Assembly (NCBI GenBank): GCA_964035795.1
Contig: OZ038323.1
Location: forward strand, 2,828,381-2,892,380
Direction: 5' to 3'
From: Pterobdella sp. o SKG-2022
Taxonomy: Eukaryota; Annelida; Clitellata; Hirudinida; Piscicolidae
Length of the DNA: 64,000 nt
Shown: positions 11,801 through 23,960 of the stretch, in pieces
Position numbering within the stretch: position 1 is the first letter of the stretch
How the letters are laid out: the number at the start of each line of letters is the position of its first letter
Made by a program: the position numbers and the translations under genes
Notes under the pieces: model-generated
The model's input: only the letters and a program-made list of their open reading frames with translations
What the model was told of the DNA's origin: nothing
The model's database searches: none

Positions 11801-14800
11801 ACAATTAGATGCATTAGCAACAATGATCATTTTTGGCGAAAGTTGAAGAACTTTCCTACATCACAAAAACTTAATACTGCTAGTTATATAAAAAGCTTCA
11901 GATTTTATCAAAAAGCGTTAGTGCAAATGTTAATATAACTGATAAGATAAATATTTAGAGACAGATTAATTTAAAGTTCATTTTAGCAATATTCGTGAGG
12001 ATGATCATGACAAATACTTTGTAAGATTTTCTATAAACTCTTAAATACCTTCAAAACCTTGATTATAGTGTAATATAATACATTAAAATGCAATAATCAT
12101 TATTAACCATGTAACGTTGAGTAATCTATAGATTCTGTATCACGGCTTTTTTCGTTTATTTTGTATTCCCTGTTGCCCTTGTTGTTCTTATTGATAAGTC
12201 TGGTGATTTTTTTGTACTTACAGTTGTCTTCAAGATGCTCAACGCATAGCAGGTGAAAATTTTTGCTACATTCTGTAGGTATATTGAGCAGTCTCTCAAT
12301 GTTATTTATAACCTGAACTGCGTACGGTATTATAATGTGATAAATCTATGTCAGTCTATAAAAATTAGTCCTTAATACAAATAAAAGACTCGTTTTATAA
12401 ATAACGCTATAAATGTTGTCAATAATCTAGAACGATTGCCGTCAACCCTAGTTACTGGAGCATATATAGCAGTATAATATAATATGATTAATATAAGAGA
12501 CTTTGGCATTCGAGTCCATAGTTGCCAACAGAGCACACAAGATAGGAGCAGAGATCACAGTAGATCGGTGTGTTGTACTCAGAAGTTCTGAGATGATGTT
12601 CTTTCACAAAGCGGATCTGGTGTGGTTTTGGTTCATAATGCGTAGGGGGTTTTAATCTGTAGAATTTATAAAGCGCCTTTTATTTGTAGATCAAAGCGCT
12701 TGATAAGAATTTTATGGAGCAAAAACACTGTGGGACAGATGCCAAGGAATTTTCGGACAATAAGAATTTTTTGGGCATAAGGTTTAGGTTTGATATTTAT
12801 TTTCTACATCTGTTTTTATTTGAATTTCATTTTTAAATATCATTAACTATAAAAAAGATTTCCAACATGATCGTTACTATTTGAGTATTAAACTTTTATT
12901 TCCCGTAAAAGCTAAAATATTTTTTTTAAATTTTCTTCAGACGTTTCAATTCCATATTTCAAGACATTTATAAAAACATAAAAACAAAATAAAACTCAAA
13001 AAACTCACTTTAATTTTTGGTCTGTGCTTTTCCTTGAGCATAGAACAGAACTTAGAAATAGAGAATGAGTTATAGGTAGAGGGAGGTGAAGAGAAGAAGG
13101 ACGAAGAAGACCAAGAATGAGAGGTGGTGTAATTCATGTTTTTAGGGGGCAGAGGAGGAAAAGTTCTGCGTTCTTCGGGCAGTGATGACTTTTTGGAAAA
13201 CATTGAAGACGGAGAGGAAGAGGGTAGAACTGAGGATTTTGATGTTGTCAATGGCGTTTTTGTGGATGTTTGCGGGGGAAAGTTGATGAGTTTGAAAAAG
13301 GCTTCAAGACAGGCTGTTACACATAAGCTGTACTCGTTATTCTCTATGCTGTTGGGCGGTTTTACGTCTTTGAGACACGTGAATTTATCAATATAAAAAA
13401 CTGATTAATTATTAAATTGAAGTTTCCTTCAGGTTAAAAAAAGTCTAAAAAAAAGCATATTGTAATGTTTAAAAGAGATATTACTTAAATATATCAATTT
13501 ATTACAAATCTAAATATTAAATTATTAAACGTACATGAGCTGTTGGTAGTGAGGCAGCAACAGCTTGTTAGCAATTTCATTTATCTTCTTCGGTACATTC
13601 TGTTCGTTCTTGAGCATCTCATCACCAAACAACGAACCGAGCCCTGATAAGCATAAGTTCAAAATTAGCCAAATTCATAATTAAAATTTATTTTTCACTT
13701 TACCAAATATAAAGCAACTCTATTTAATAATAATAATAATTTATATAGCACCAAGCAAACAACTGAGACGCAAATGATCAGGCAACCAAAACATTCTTTT
13801 CGACGCAGCATAGTATCGACCTTAAACAATAGTACAACCTAATTGGATGATAGATTCAAACTCCTTCATGGTGGTTCGCAGTCGTTTCTTTGATGACTGA
13901 TGCACTTCTTTAATGATTTGCATACACCTCTCCTGCTTCACCTGCGGTTTGTAGGGTGTTTAATCTATAAGCACATTTGGCATTTTATTTCAGTGTATTT
14001 TGTGTATTTTTTTTTGGTATTTTATTGTATTATTTTGTATTTTATTGTTTTTATTTCGTATTTTATCGCAATTCTTTTTTACCGTACTTGATAATCTTAC
14101 AGCAGTAACAAACATGTTTGTTTAAATTTTATAAAATTTAAGCTTATAATTCTTTTCCAACAAACAACACCTCAAAATTGTACTTGCTATTCTGTCCATA
14201 CAAAACTCTCCACCCTAATAAAAAATCTCATTAGGGTCGCCATTTTAATATTTGCTCTAAACATTGGTTACTATTTTTGTATAGGTTTTATTTTTTTTAT
14301 TTTTTATGTTTTTTTGTCCATTATTTTATTTTGTGCCTTCATGCTTCAATTGTAAGTTTTTTCACTTTTTAATACTCTGGTGTTTAATTGTTCTTTCAAA
14401 AATGTCTTCCAAAATAAATAAACAAATATTTGAATAAATTTTCAAGTTCAGTTATGCGTTATTTAAACTTAAAAACATGCCCCTCACAATTATTTAATGA
14501 AAGAAAACTCATTGTTTGAGTGTAGCTTCCTTTCATATATCTTTATATATTATAACTAATATTATTATCACTTTTATTATTTTTTTATTTTATTAGTAGC
14601 TTCATTATTTTTTAAATTATTATTTTTCTTATTATTTAAGAGGCTCTATTTTTGCTTCTTCATTATTATTTTGTACATTGTTAAGGGCTTATGTGCTTTC
14701 AGTTTTGAAGTTTTTCTACTGAGTCGCAACACTTTCATGACTGACAACTAATGAAAGTAATCGAATTTTTTCCATATATTTGTCTATAGTTTGACTTGGT

Positions 14801-15981
14801 GATGATTTGTATTTGGTATAGAAAAGAAAAAAATTAAGAAAAGAAAAACTGTTAATAAGACAAAAAAGAGGAAAAAAATCATTAAAAAAAGAAGAAAAAA
14901 TGAAAAAAATGGCAACAAGGCTTTTAGTTGTCTTATGGCGATTACGAAGTTTCCGACTAAGCTCACCATATAACTATCAAAAAGGACAATAATTTTCAAA
15001 AAGCAACAAACTCACAATAAGCCTTAATCATACAATAATAAAAACTCAACATGTTACTTTTTCAGGAGTGGAGCATTCAAACACTTCCTCAATCGACTCG
15101 ACCACTTCACCCTCCATGTCCACTCTCAGAGGCTTCAATGTGGATTTAATGGGGGTATATGCAATAAACTCAAATTCAATACAGTAAGTTACTATTAAAA
15201 ACTTTTTCGAAACTCATATCTAGGTTTGAAAAGAAGTATAAATACCGCTTGTTTCTGCAGAAAGATGCAGTGGATTGAATACAAATATTGTATTGAGTCC
15301 TTCTTGGAGACTTTTTTCAGTTTCGATGTCAGCAACACCAAAAACTGGAATCAAAATTTCATCATTTTATATCATTTTTGCTGTTTGTCTTTCGATACGA
15401 CGATGGACATTAAATATCTCTAATACAAATATTCAATGAAAAATCATACACATCTATTAATCTTTAATCAAAACCCATAAAAAAACTTAAAAGCAAACCC
15501 ACCAAAGGTGAAGGGTCACTGTTGCACATGAGGTAGTAGAGGAGGATGATGGTGTGGGGAATGTGGTCGCACAGGGCGTCAACGTTGTTAAAACCAGGGT
15601 CTACCTCCTCCCATGACGTCTGTGCCAGGTTTAGTGGGTATTTAATGTATTTTTTTTGTTTTTATTCATTTTTTTTGTTTTATTGTTATTTTTGTGATTC
15701 TATAATATATTTTTCATCAAATATTTTCAGTATTGATATTTCGAAACTATTTTTAGAAAAAGTGCTTTTCTTCATTAGCCATTAACTGCTAATTCATGCA
15801 CTACAGTGCTATGCAATGACATTTATGACCTGTGACGTCACTTCCAGAAATTTCTAGAGCATACTATATGCAGTATTGCACGATTAGAAAGCAGGTTGAG
15901 AAGTTATTCTCATAAGAATTTAGTTAATTTTCTATTGTATTAAAAAAAGTATTATACAAGAAATTCTGCTTAGAATCTCAT

Positions 15982-16066
<85 letters not shown>

Positions 16067-18290
16067 TATTTATATATTTATATATATTTATATAATATTC
16101 ATACTAATCCAAATAAGTCTCTTATTTGAATTAATACGAATATATATGAAAAAGTAGTTACATTGTCTTCAGATCGGAACTCATAATCATCGATGGCAAT
16201 TATTGAGGGGTTGTGAGGAGGAGTGGTGGGTGTTGTTGGGTGCGAGGAAGAATGTGTAGTTATATACAAATTTGATTCTGATTGGCTGCTTTGAGGGATT
16301 GAGTGATCTTCGGACTTGGAATACCTTAATCTCTGCAGCCTTTTTTTGCAAAGATCTTTAGGTTTAAAACATTCTTTGTCGTTTAGATCCAAACTGTTTG
16401 GAAGGTTGTAGTACCTTTTATCGTGGGATGAGACTTTGTTCGCTTTTGATTTTTTTTCACTGTATGTGTTTTCGAAGAATTTTTGTTTCGGAGAGGATTG
16501 TCCATCGACAGAGTCTGGTCGCATATTTTTCAACTCTTTGCTTGTTGAGTATATGCCGTACTGTAGGAAAAAGATTGGATGGAAATTTTATCAACAAAAT
16601 TTTATACGTAAAGAAGCAGTGATTTGGAAACCAAAAGTTTATAAAATATGTTCAGATGCATATAATATTCTTATCATCATTATCATTATTATTATTATAT
16701 TTAATAAAATAAACCTCCTGGTGTTTGGATAATAATAAAAAATTTAATGAAATGATTGTACGAAAACTAATTAAAATGATATTTTTAAAACTTCTAAAAG
16801 GCTAATAATTCACTTATTTAAAAATAAATTGAGATTGATAATAACAGAAAAATAAAGGTATATACTGAAAACAATTATAAAAATTTTATTGAAAAATAAA
16901 AAAAAAAAACTGCTTCACTTTAAGTATATGAACATCTTACGAAGTTTTGCAAGAACTTTAATGTCAATGAATTGTGTCTACGATTTCTTGTTATGATTCT
17001 ATGAAGAAAAAGGAAGAATTTAAATAATTATCAAAAGCTCTAATGAGATAAATAAATAAAATTTGAGTACGATAACGTTAGTTAAGTTAGCTGTAAGATT
17101 TGTATGTTTAACATCTGATCAAGTCTTTCTTATATATCGTTATTCAACATAACTAATATAATTAACATATTCTGTATCAATTAAAAAATAACTAAAGTTC
17201 ACATATAACCAAAGTTACATATAACAAACGTTGACATATAACCAGCGTTTACATGTAACCAATGTTTATATAAAACCAACGTTTACATATAACAAACGTT
17301 TACATAAAACAAACGTTAACATATAACAAACTTTAACATAAAACCAACGTTTATAGATGGATTTTCGTTATCAGCAGGGCAATCTGGAACCCCACTTAGC
17401 ATTCTGCACTGCTTCTGTTTTCTTTTATCTTTATCCAAAGTGATGTTAGAGTAGGCGTTAAGAGTGTTTAGTTTGCTTCCCTTGAAGATGTTTTCTTTAG
17501 CTATGTTGCTGTATTTCAGTATGTTTTGGTGGTTCTGTAACAGTGAAGAGAGTGTTCATTAGGGTAAGAGTTTTTGGAGTGGAAGTTTTTGGTTGTATAA
17601 TTGCCACACTGAAACTTATTTCATGGAAAGCTATTTTTATAAGTTCCAAACTGTAACCATTGCATTTTTATGCTCTTTATATACTACAGATACAAACAAA
17701 AAATTCTTATTACATGTGTAATGTTTATCATTAAAATAAACAATCTATGCTTAAAAATCAAAAGACTAGTATAATCTATAATGAAGTAGTAAGCCTAACT
17801 GTAACATATTTTTATGGAAAAATAACTAAAAAAGATATTATACAAATATTTACTACATCCTACGCTTACGTAAAAAACAGATTAAAACCATTAAACTAAG
17901 GTATATAGTACGTATATACGGTAACTTGTAACGTTTATACATACAGATGAAGTTTCCAGCTCTTGCGTCATTTTGGTCTGTAGTCTTCTTAGCACTTTGA
18001 TGCTCGATTGTAGTTTTGAGTGGTTCAGCTCAGATGGGTCCAAGGAAAATGACTTTTTGGATGTCTGAAGTTGTGAGTCAATTGTGGTATTTAGTTTTAT
18101 TTGATTATATATTTATGGTTGAAGAACCCGGTATTACGTACTGACCAGTTTTAATCTTAACCATAAATTCGACGCAGCTCAACATTCACACATTCCTAAC
18201 CTCATAGCATTTCAGAGCTTCAATGCACATCCGCTGCAACATCATCATCTTTTCATCTGAGTCTTGTCGAGTCTTTTTCTTACCCCTTGC
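5890..18290 (-). CDS. RGS-domain RhoGEF (ARHGEF1/11/12 family), DH-PH
   Basis: Guanine nucleotide exchange factor expected to activate RhoA downstream of Galpha12/13. Phase-consistent exons on the minus strand: 18201-18290, 17945-18064, 17349-17534, 16162-16560, 15503-15619, 15246-15344, 15058-15168, 13839-13941 and 13535-13643. Less exact exons follow near 13.0-13.4, 12.1-12.3, 11.2-11.4, 10.7-10.84, 10.14-10.3, 9.85-9.9, 9.31-9.44, 9.03-9.16 and 8.69-8.78 kb, then 7494-8049, about 7200-7285, 6188-6717 and 5890-6038. The RGS-like domain includes LLYYLMCNSDPSPL and the helices at 13.5-13.9 kb. The DH domain includes TQQTHVRFLKIV, KQPLALEVLKSFIRKD and LKDMLPYVMQRITKYPLLI. The PH domain includes FDGPLTWHIS, LLQDMLVLLYKQQ and FVISCTSKWG, with a long Asn-rich insertion in one loop. 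No PDZ domain was found. The first and last exons and some joins near 13 kb are unresolved. Confidence 0.85.
12435..12473 (+). repeat. 39-nt hairpin-like dispersed repeat, copy A
   Basis: Matches ACTGCTGTCAAC..GTTACTGG..GCAGT with several substitutions, and lies in a RhoGEF intron. Related copies are at 21855, 51758 (inverted) and 55165 (inverted). Confidence 0.7.
12661..12730. repeat. 'TTATAAAGCGCC..AAAGCGCTT' dispersed element fragment
   Basis: TTTATAAAGCGCC is followed about 20 nt later by CAAAGCGCTTGATAAG. This is the signature of a widely dispersed retroelement end, here in a RhoGEF intron. Confidence 0.5.
13724..13830 (-). repeat. Retroelement 3' tail with (TAA)n end
   Basis: On the minus strand, a segment containing GCGTCTCAGTTG and GGTGCTATATAAA runs into (TTA)n, as at the 3' end of the larger LINE near 40.5 kb. 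It is a truncated copy in a RhoGEF intron. Confidence 0.55.
15988..16096. repeat. (TA)n followed by (TTTA)n microsatellite
   Basis: A run of about 16 TA dinucleotides is followed by about 12 TTTA units and degenerate TATATTTA repeats, in a RhoGEF intron next to the donor of the 16162-16560 exon. Confidence 0.95.
17200..17355 (-). repeat. About 19-bp minisatellite at a RhoGEF splice donor
   Basis: About eight imperfect units of AACGTTTACATATAACMA. On the coding (minus) strand the array begins at the exon end (17349) with GTTGGT, and each unit repeats a GTTTGTT or GTTGGTT donor-like string. Confidence 0.85.
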
Positions 18291-19779
18291 CTGTAGTCGA
18301 TGATGGTTCAAAGTGGTGTGAAGGTTTGACCTGATACTGGTTTCTCTCAAATCGAAAAAGATTGCATATTTTAATATAGCGTATATTGTTTTTTTAAACC
18401 TGATCTATTGGGTTTCAAATGAGATTGCTTGTTAGGTTTTGTAAAACCAATTGATGTTCGTCTATCAAAATAATTTAAACCAACAAGAAGGAATGTTTGT
18501 AAATAAATCTATTTTGAGGAGCTTAGCCATGGTTTGTGCTTATGTTTGGTTTCACAGAATTGTAATATTTGATAACGTGGATTTATTTATAAAAGTTTAT
18601 TTCTATGTAGAACCTTCTAAAAACTCCCATTTTTTGTTGTCATGGTAGCTTTTCTACCAAGTTTACCCCTCAACATATAAGTTAATTAATGAAATTTTTT
18701 CAAATAAAAAACTAGATTTGCCAATAGTTCTACCATTGGGTGTTTAGTAAAGATTCAACCTTATATATTCTTAATAAAAGTTCGTAATAATATTTCAGGC
18801 GATTTATAGCCACAGTTTAAATTGAAATTAAATTGATGGAGTACTAGAATGATTTCTTAAAAAGTTAACTTTGAAAACCTGTGTATAGGGTTTTTTGTAA
18901 TGTGTTTCGTCCATATTGGTCCAAACTTAAAGAATTTAAATATAACTTTTCATCTATGGTCCCAATAAAAACCACTGTCTTCCTACACAGTGATTTCCAA
19001 TTTTTAACTCCAACTTTCCAAACTTTTATCAGTTTAAATTAATTATAGTATTTAAATAATATTTCAAAAAGCTTTCAAAATAGTATTTCAACAAAAAGTT
19101 CTAGTATATTCTAAACGAAATCAACTTAAAACCTAACTCAAATCCTTAAATTTGTTTACACTGAGTTACAGCTGAAATTCCCAGTTGAATGGGACAACCA
19201 TGAAACTTTTCATGCTTGTATAACTACTCATATCCCAACCATATTTTACTCTATATGCTGTTATACTTCATAAAAAAGTCAAATCCTTTTGTATTTCTGT
19301 TATGTTAATACAGTTTTTTATAATCTATTAAACCTTACAGTTTGTTTATAGCCTATTAGCTAACATAAATGCTATTCATTAGTCCCACTCTTGCCATACT
19401 AATCTATTTAAAAATAGAACAGTGTTTAAATTTATATATAGAATAATGCTATATATATATATAGAATATAAACCATAGTATTAAATGAAACTTCTGTATA
19501 AATTAAATATTCAAATACTGTTCATATTTATAACACAATAATAATCAACTACATATATGCATAAATACTTACAACAATATATTACTAAAACACATATAGA
19601 TTATACTTAAATATTGAAGCTTGACTATCACATAAACATATAATACAGTAAAATAGCGTTCTTCAACACAGGTATAATATAACACATTATGTATACTTTA
19701 GCTACGTCTGATGTATGAGATAACATACAACAATACATAAACACGCTAACACAGGTTTAATGTAATATAAAACAGAAAA

Positions 19780-19905
19780 CATACTTTGCTATAATATACT
19801 CCACATAGGCTTTATACTGAAAAGAACATACTTCATATAGGATTCCTACAGTATACTTCACATAGGCTTTATACTGAGAAGAACATACTGCAATACAGGT
19901 ATATG
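19780..19905. repeat. Imperfect direct repeat (CACATAGGCTTTATACTG units)
   Basis: CACATAGGCTTTATACTGA(A/G)AAGAACATACT appears twice about 65 bp apart, each copy preceded by a TATACT motif. Flanking sequence back to 19500 is rich in degenerate ACAxTATAATAC words. Confidence 0.75.
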
Positions 19906-21854
19906 AAGGTTCAATTTACACACGCCTTCGGTGCTATCTTTCAATTGAACGAGGAGCAGTCACGCGTGAAACATTAACTAATTCCGCTTATTCCTTATGG
20001 GTTTGTAGGATATTTTTTGAATCTAGTTGTTTTTCAGTTTTTCGAATTTTTCACCTGGATTTTTGTTTGTTACCATTTGATGTGTGAAAGATTTTGTGGG
20101 TGTTATTGGGTGGTTTCAAGCGTTTCATGGTTTGTTATTTATATTTAGCTTTTCCCGTGGCTGTTCTTTTGCAATATAGCATACATTAAATATAAAAGGT
20201 TGTAATAATTATGCTAATTTTTTGTGGTACTTACCGAAAATTATACTTTTATTTTCGATTAAATGTATGATATTTCTCAAAATTCATGTTCTATAGATAA
20301 AAATTCTAATACTAAAAGTCAAAAAAAAGCCTTCCAACTCACACAACGTTCTTATTAAAAGACATTGCTAACATAAGACTTATTCAATGTCTAGGGTTCA
20401 ACTGTATAAAATAAACTTCGAGATTAATTCTATTAAACTTTTATGGACTGTTTCATTAAACCTATGTTTTAAATAGTCGCCTAATAATAGTATCGTTTGC
20501 TATTATAGACCATTTTGAGAATTTTTCGATCAATCGTTTCGTTGCGAGTTCACCATAATCAAGTGCATTATCACTATTTGATGGTTTTGCACTGGTAAAA
20601 AAAAGTTTGGTTTTTTTAAATAAAGCCTTTAATTTATGTTCTAATGTCACATATTCTATGATCTATCCCTGTATGGTTTTTTGTGGTTATCTTTTTTATT
20701 CTGATTATTATTATTTTTTATATTAGTTATTATTAAGGTTTTGGGTACGTCATATAAAACCATTGTCCAAATGTCAGAAGGCATGAGACAAATGAAAGAA
20801 AGATTTATATTTAAGTTGCGATTCTCCTAATAAGAATGACGAAGATACGGTTGTTACTATTGGTACTTAGTAACTTTATCAATAATAACTGAGACATCAC
20901 GATAATAACAATAAAAATAATAGTAATAGTATTATTATTGTTATTTTTGATGGATGATTATTAGCGTTAGTTTTGATCAATAGGAATAACTTTTAATATT
21001 TATAATAATTGAAGATTCAATTCCAAAAACTTATAATAAATATCTAAACATTATTCATTTTACTTTATAATCTATTGAGCTTAGCAATTAAATGTATCTA
21101 TTTATTAAAAGTTTCTCAGACTTGCTTTTTATTGCTTCATATTTCAATATTTTCACCACTCAAAAGCAGGAGTTATGTAACAAAAGTTTATTCCTGCAAG
21201 TTATTTAGACATATGTATGCAACTTTTCAGAAAAATACTCTAAGACTTGAAATTTGACGAAAAAAGACAAATGAATTAAAGATATAATAATTGTGATGAT
21301 TAAATAACAATAAAAGATACAATAATATTATCGAAAATTAAAATTAATTTTAATAATAGTTTGAAATATTATGTGAAATGTTTTACTCATTGTCCCTTTA
21401 AAGATGACTAAACATGAACTGATGAAGAGTCATTATCTTACAATTCAAGTTCACATTAATAAATCAATTAAGATTTTTATTACTCAGTACAATTTCATTG
21501 AAAAACAAGATATATCAATTAGCTATTGAGATTTTAAGCTGAATTTATGCTATATAGATGGTTCTGGTCTTGGAAAGCTAAAGTTGAACTGCACCAATTA
21601 GGTTTTCTGTTTTAGCCTGGGGTGACAATGAAATGTGTTAGCAGATATAAAAAAAACTGGTGTTTTAGTATTGGTATGACCATTCTTTTTTGTGACAGCG
21701 ACAAGGCAAACTGCACAAGTGTGAAAACGGCGAAGTCTGAGTTCTAACATTTCAATCTTGACGTTAGCTTAGACTAGCAGTTAATAACATTTCGTCTCAA
21801 ATGAATTGCTTATTTTGTGAATTAGACTATAAGTACTATCAACAATTTGAGCCA

Positions 21855-21893
21855 ACTGCTGTCAACCCCAGTTACTGGGACATGTACAGCAGT
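21855..21893 (+). repeat. 39-nt hairpin-like dispersed repeat, copy B (most symmetric)
   Basis: Outer arms ACTGCTGT and ACAGCAGT are exact reverse complements. Inner arms CCCAG-TTA-CTGGG are also complementary. Three other copies of the same 39-nt length occur in the window. Confidence 0.8.
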
Positions 21894-23960
21894 ATGATTG
21901 ATAATGATTAATCTCCAAGATATAGTGCGATGCATATATTTAAAGTTTACAAGCCTTTAAAGAATAAAAAAAGAAATATTTGAAAGTATGAAATCATTTT
22001 AGAGAATTTAATAATGATAAAAGAAAGTATTTATTGTTGAGAAAACAAAGAGGGTTCTTACAGTACCGGTGAATACTTTAGTGAAGTAGTTTGAAGAAAT
22101 AATTGACCATTTAGATTAGAACTAAATGATTAGCAACTGTTAACTCAAAAAGACTTGATCTAGCGTGTAACATTCTAAACTTGATTTTAGAATTTCTTTT
22201 CCTCGAAAGCTTTTGCTTGAAGTTCACTGAGTATTCTCACCAAAAAAATTATAAGCTAAAGAGTGAATATTCAGATTAAAAATAAGCCGATTAAAATCGT
22301 TCAAGGTTGAGAAAAAAGTGAAAGATTGCGTATTATTTTATAATAAGTTTCTAAAATTAGCCTTATAAGCTAATTTGATCAATTTTATCAGATGGGTTTA
22401 TGATAAATATCATTATAATTGAACTAATATTTGGCTAATAAACTCCAAACCAATAAACAAGAAAGAGGAAGAAAAAGATTTAGACACGATTAAATAAGAC
22501 TAAGAAAAGCTTTCATTAAAAGTGAATCACGAAGATTTCGTAAGATTATTTCACAATACCAAGTGATGACATCTCGTTTGTTTTTTGTATAGTAAAGACT
22601 AAACTTTTCAGACATCTTTATGTACTTATATGCAATATTCAACAACGTTCAACGTAGATTTATGGAAATTTTAATAAATTTATAAAGCAAAAATAGCAAG
22701 AATTTTCAGTAAGTATAGCCTCACCATAATATGTTAGCATACAAAAATGTATCGAAATTATTGGTATATATAGTAAATAAATGTAGAGTATTGTAATTAT
22801 GATTTTCTTAAAAATAATAATGTTATGAAAATAAGTTGAAACGTAATAAAAGAACAAGAAAAAAATGAGCTTTTTTGTTTAGTATCCAGTATATCATCTT
22901 ACATAAGCGCTTAATTTAGATTTCAATAAACTCATGTGTGTTTTATTTAATAATGATAATCAAATTTTCATAGTTTTCAATCATTTTGGTTGAGATAACA
23001 TATTTCAAAACCAATCAATATGCTAAGCAAATGCAAGGCTCCCAATAGTATTATTAGTTGTCATGATGTTTATCATTATTCGTCATAGGATTTCTAATGC
23101 ATTAGAATAAACGATCATTTTATGATGTTTAATAGAATTATTGTTTTTTGATAATAAAACTTTATTGCTTCATATTTTTATCTAGCTTTAAGAAAAGAAG
23201 TTTTTGAATTTTACCGTTGTATCATTGTCAATTTAACAATATTAACGAAAAATAGCAATAAACTATACAAAAGCTGTTTTTTTATCTCAAGATCATTACT
23301 TTAAATACAGTTTTTGTACAAAAAATGTTCAACAGAAATAAATTTTACTATGTATTTCGAGGCTAAATTTTAATGTAAAATATAGTTTTAACTCAATTTA
23401 TATGAAATATTTATGATAAATAATAAAAGATGACGAAGACTTATTGGAACAAACTTAATACTCGAAACAACAAAAAAACAAAAAGCAAGAAATTACTAAA
23501 AAATTGGCCAGATGTTATATTTACAAGCATTTTCACATCATAGGCTAAAATCTATGTTTGTTATTGAAAAGATTGAAAATGACTATTCTTAATGTTGTGA
23601 CTACTTGTGTTGCTCACCGTTAAGCATGTCTTATTCAAACACTAGTTTTGCTCATATAAGCATGTTTTTCAACTTTATAACTGTTTTTAAGAAAAGTTTA
23701 TAAAATATAAATTATTTTGATTGCAATTTTAATGTGATTTTTTTTTAATTTTTCGAATTTTTTCGGGCTTTTCTCTGTTATATTATATATTTAAACATCA
23801 AAATTGTGTTAATTTTTAATTTAAAACTGAATCTTGAATTTAATAAATAATAAAACAAATTAAACCATCTTCATTTTCAATCATCTTCAACTTCACTTTT
23901 AAAATACAAAAAAATAGTAATATGAGATATTTTGTCAAAATTGCTATTTATTAATCTATA

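Larger units (their letters stand above)
18291..23960. other. Gene-poor interval between RhoGEF and PISD
   Basis: Mostly AT-rich sequence with no ORF that I recognise on either strand. The missing 5' exons and promoter of the RhoGEF should lie here. A minus-strand ORF at 20462-20650 (62 aa, containing DYGELATKRLIEKFSKW) has no family I can name. A less AT-rich patch at about 19915-20000 could be an exon or promoter. Repeats occur at 19790-19905 and 21855-21893. Confidence 0.6.

Noticed and set aside
15226..15423. Plus-strand ORF at 15.2-15.4 kb
   Set aside because: The minus strand there encodes the RGS-like helix exon (FLVLLTSKLKK..) with phase-0 splice sites that join its neighbours.
20462..20650. 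62-aa minus-strand ORF as a RhoGEF or transposase exon
   Set aside because: No recognisable motif and no confirmed splice phase to 18290; mentioned only in the gap entry.
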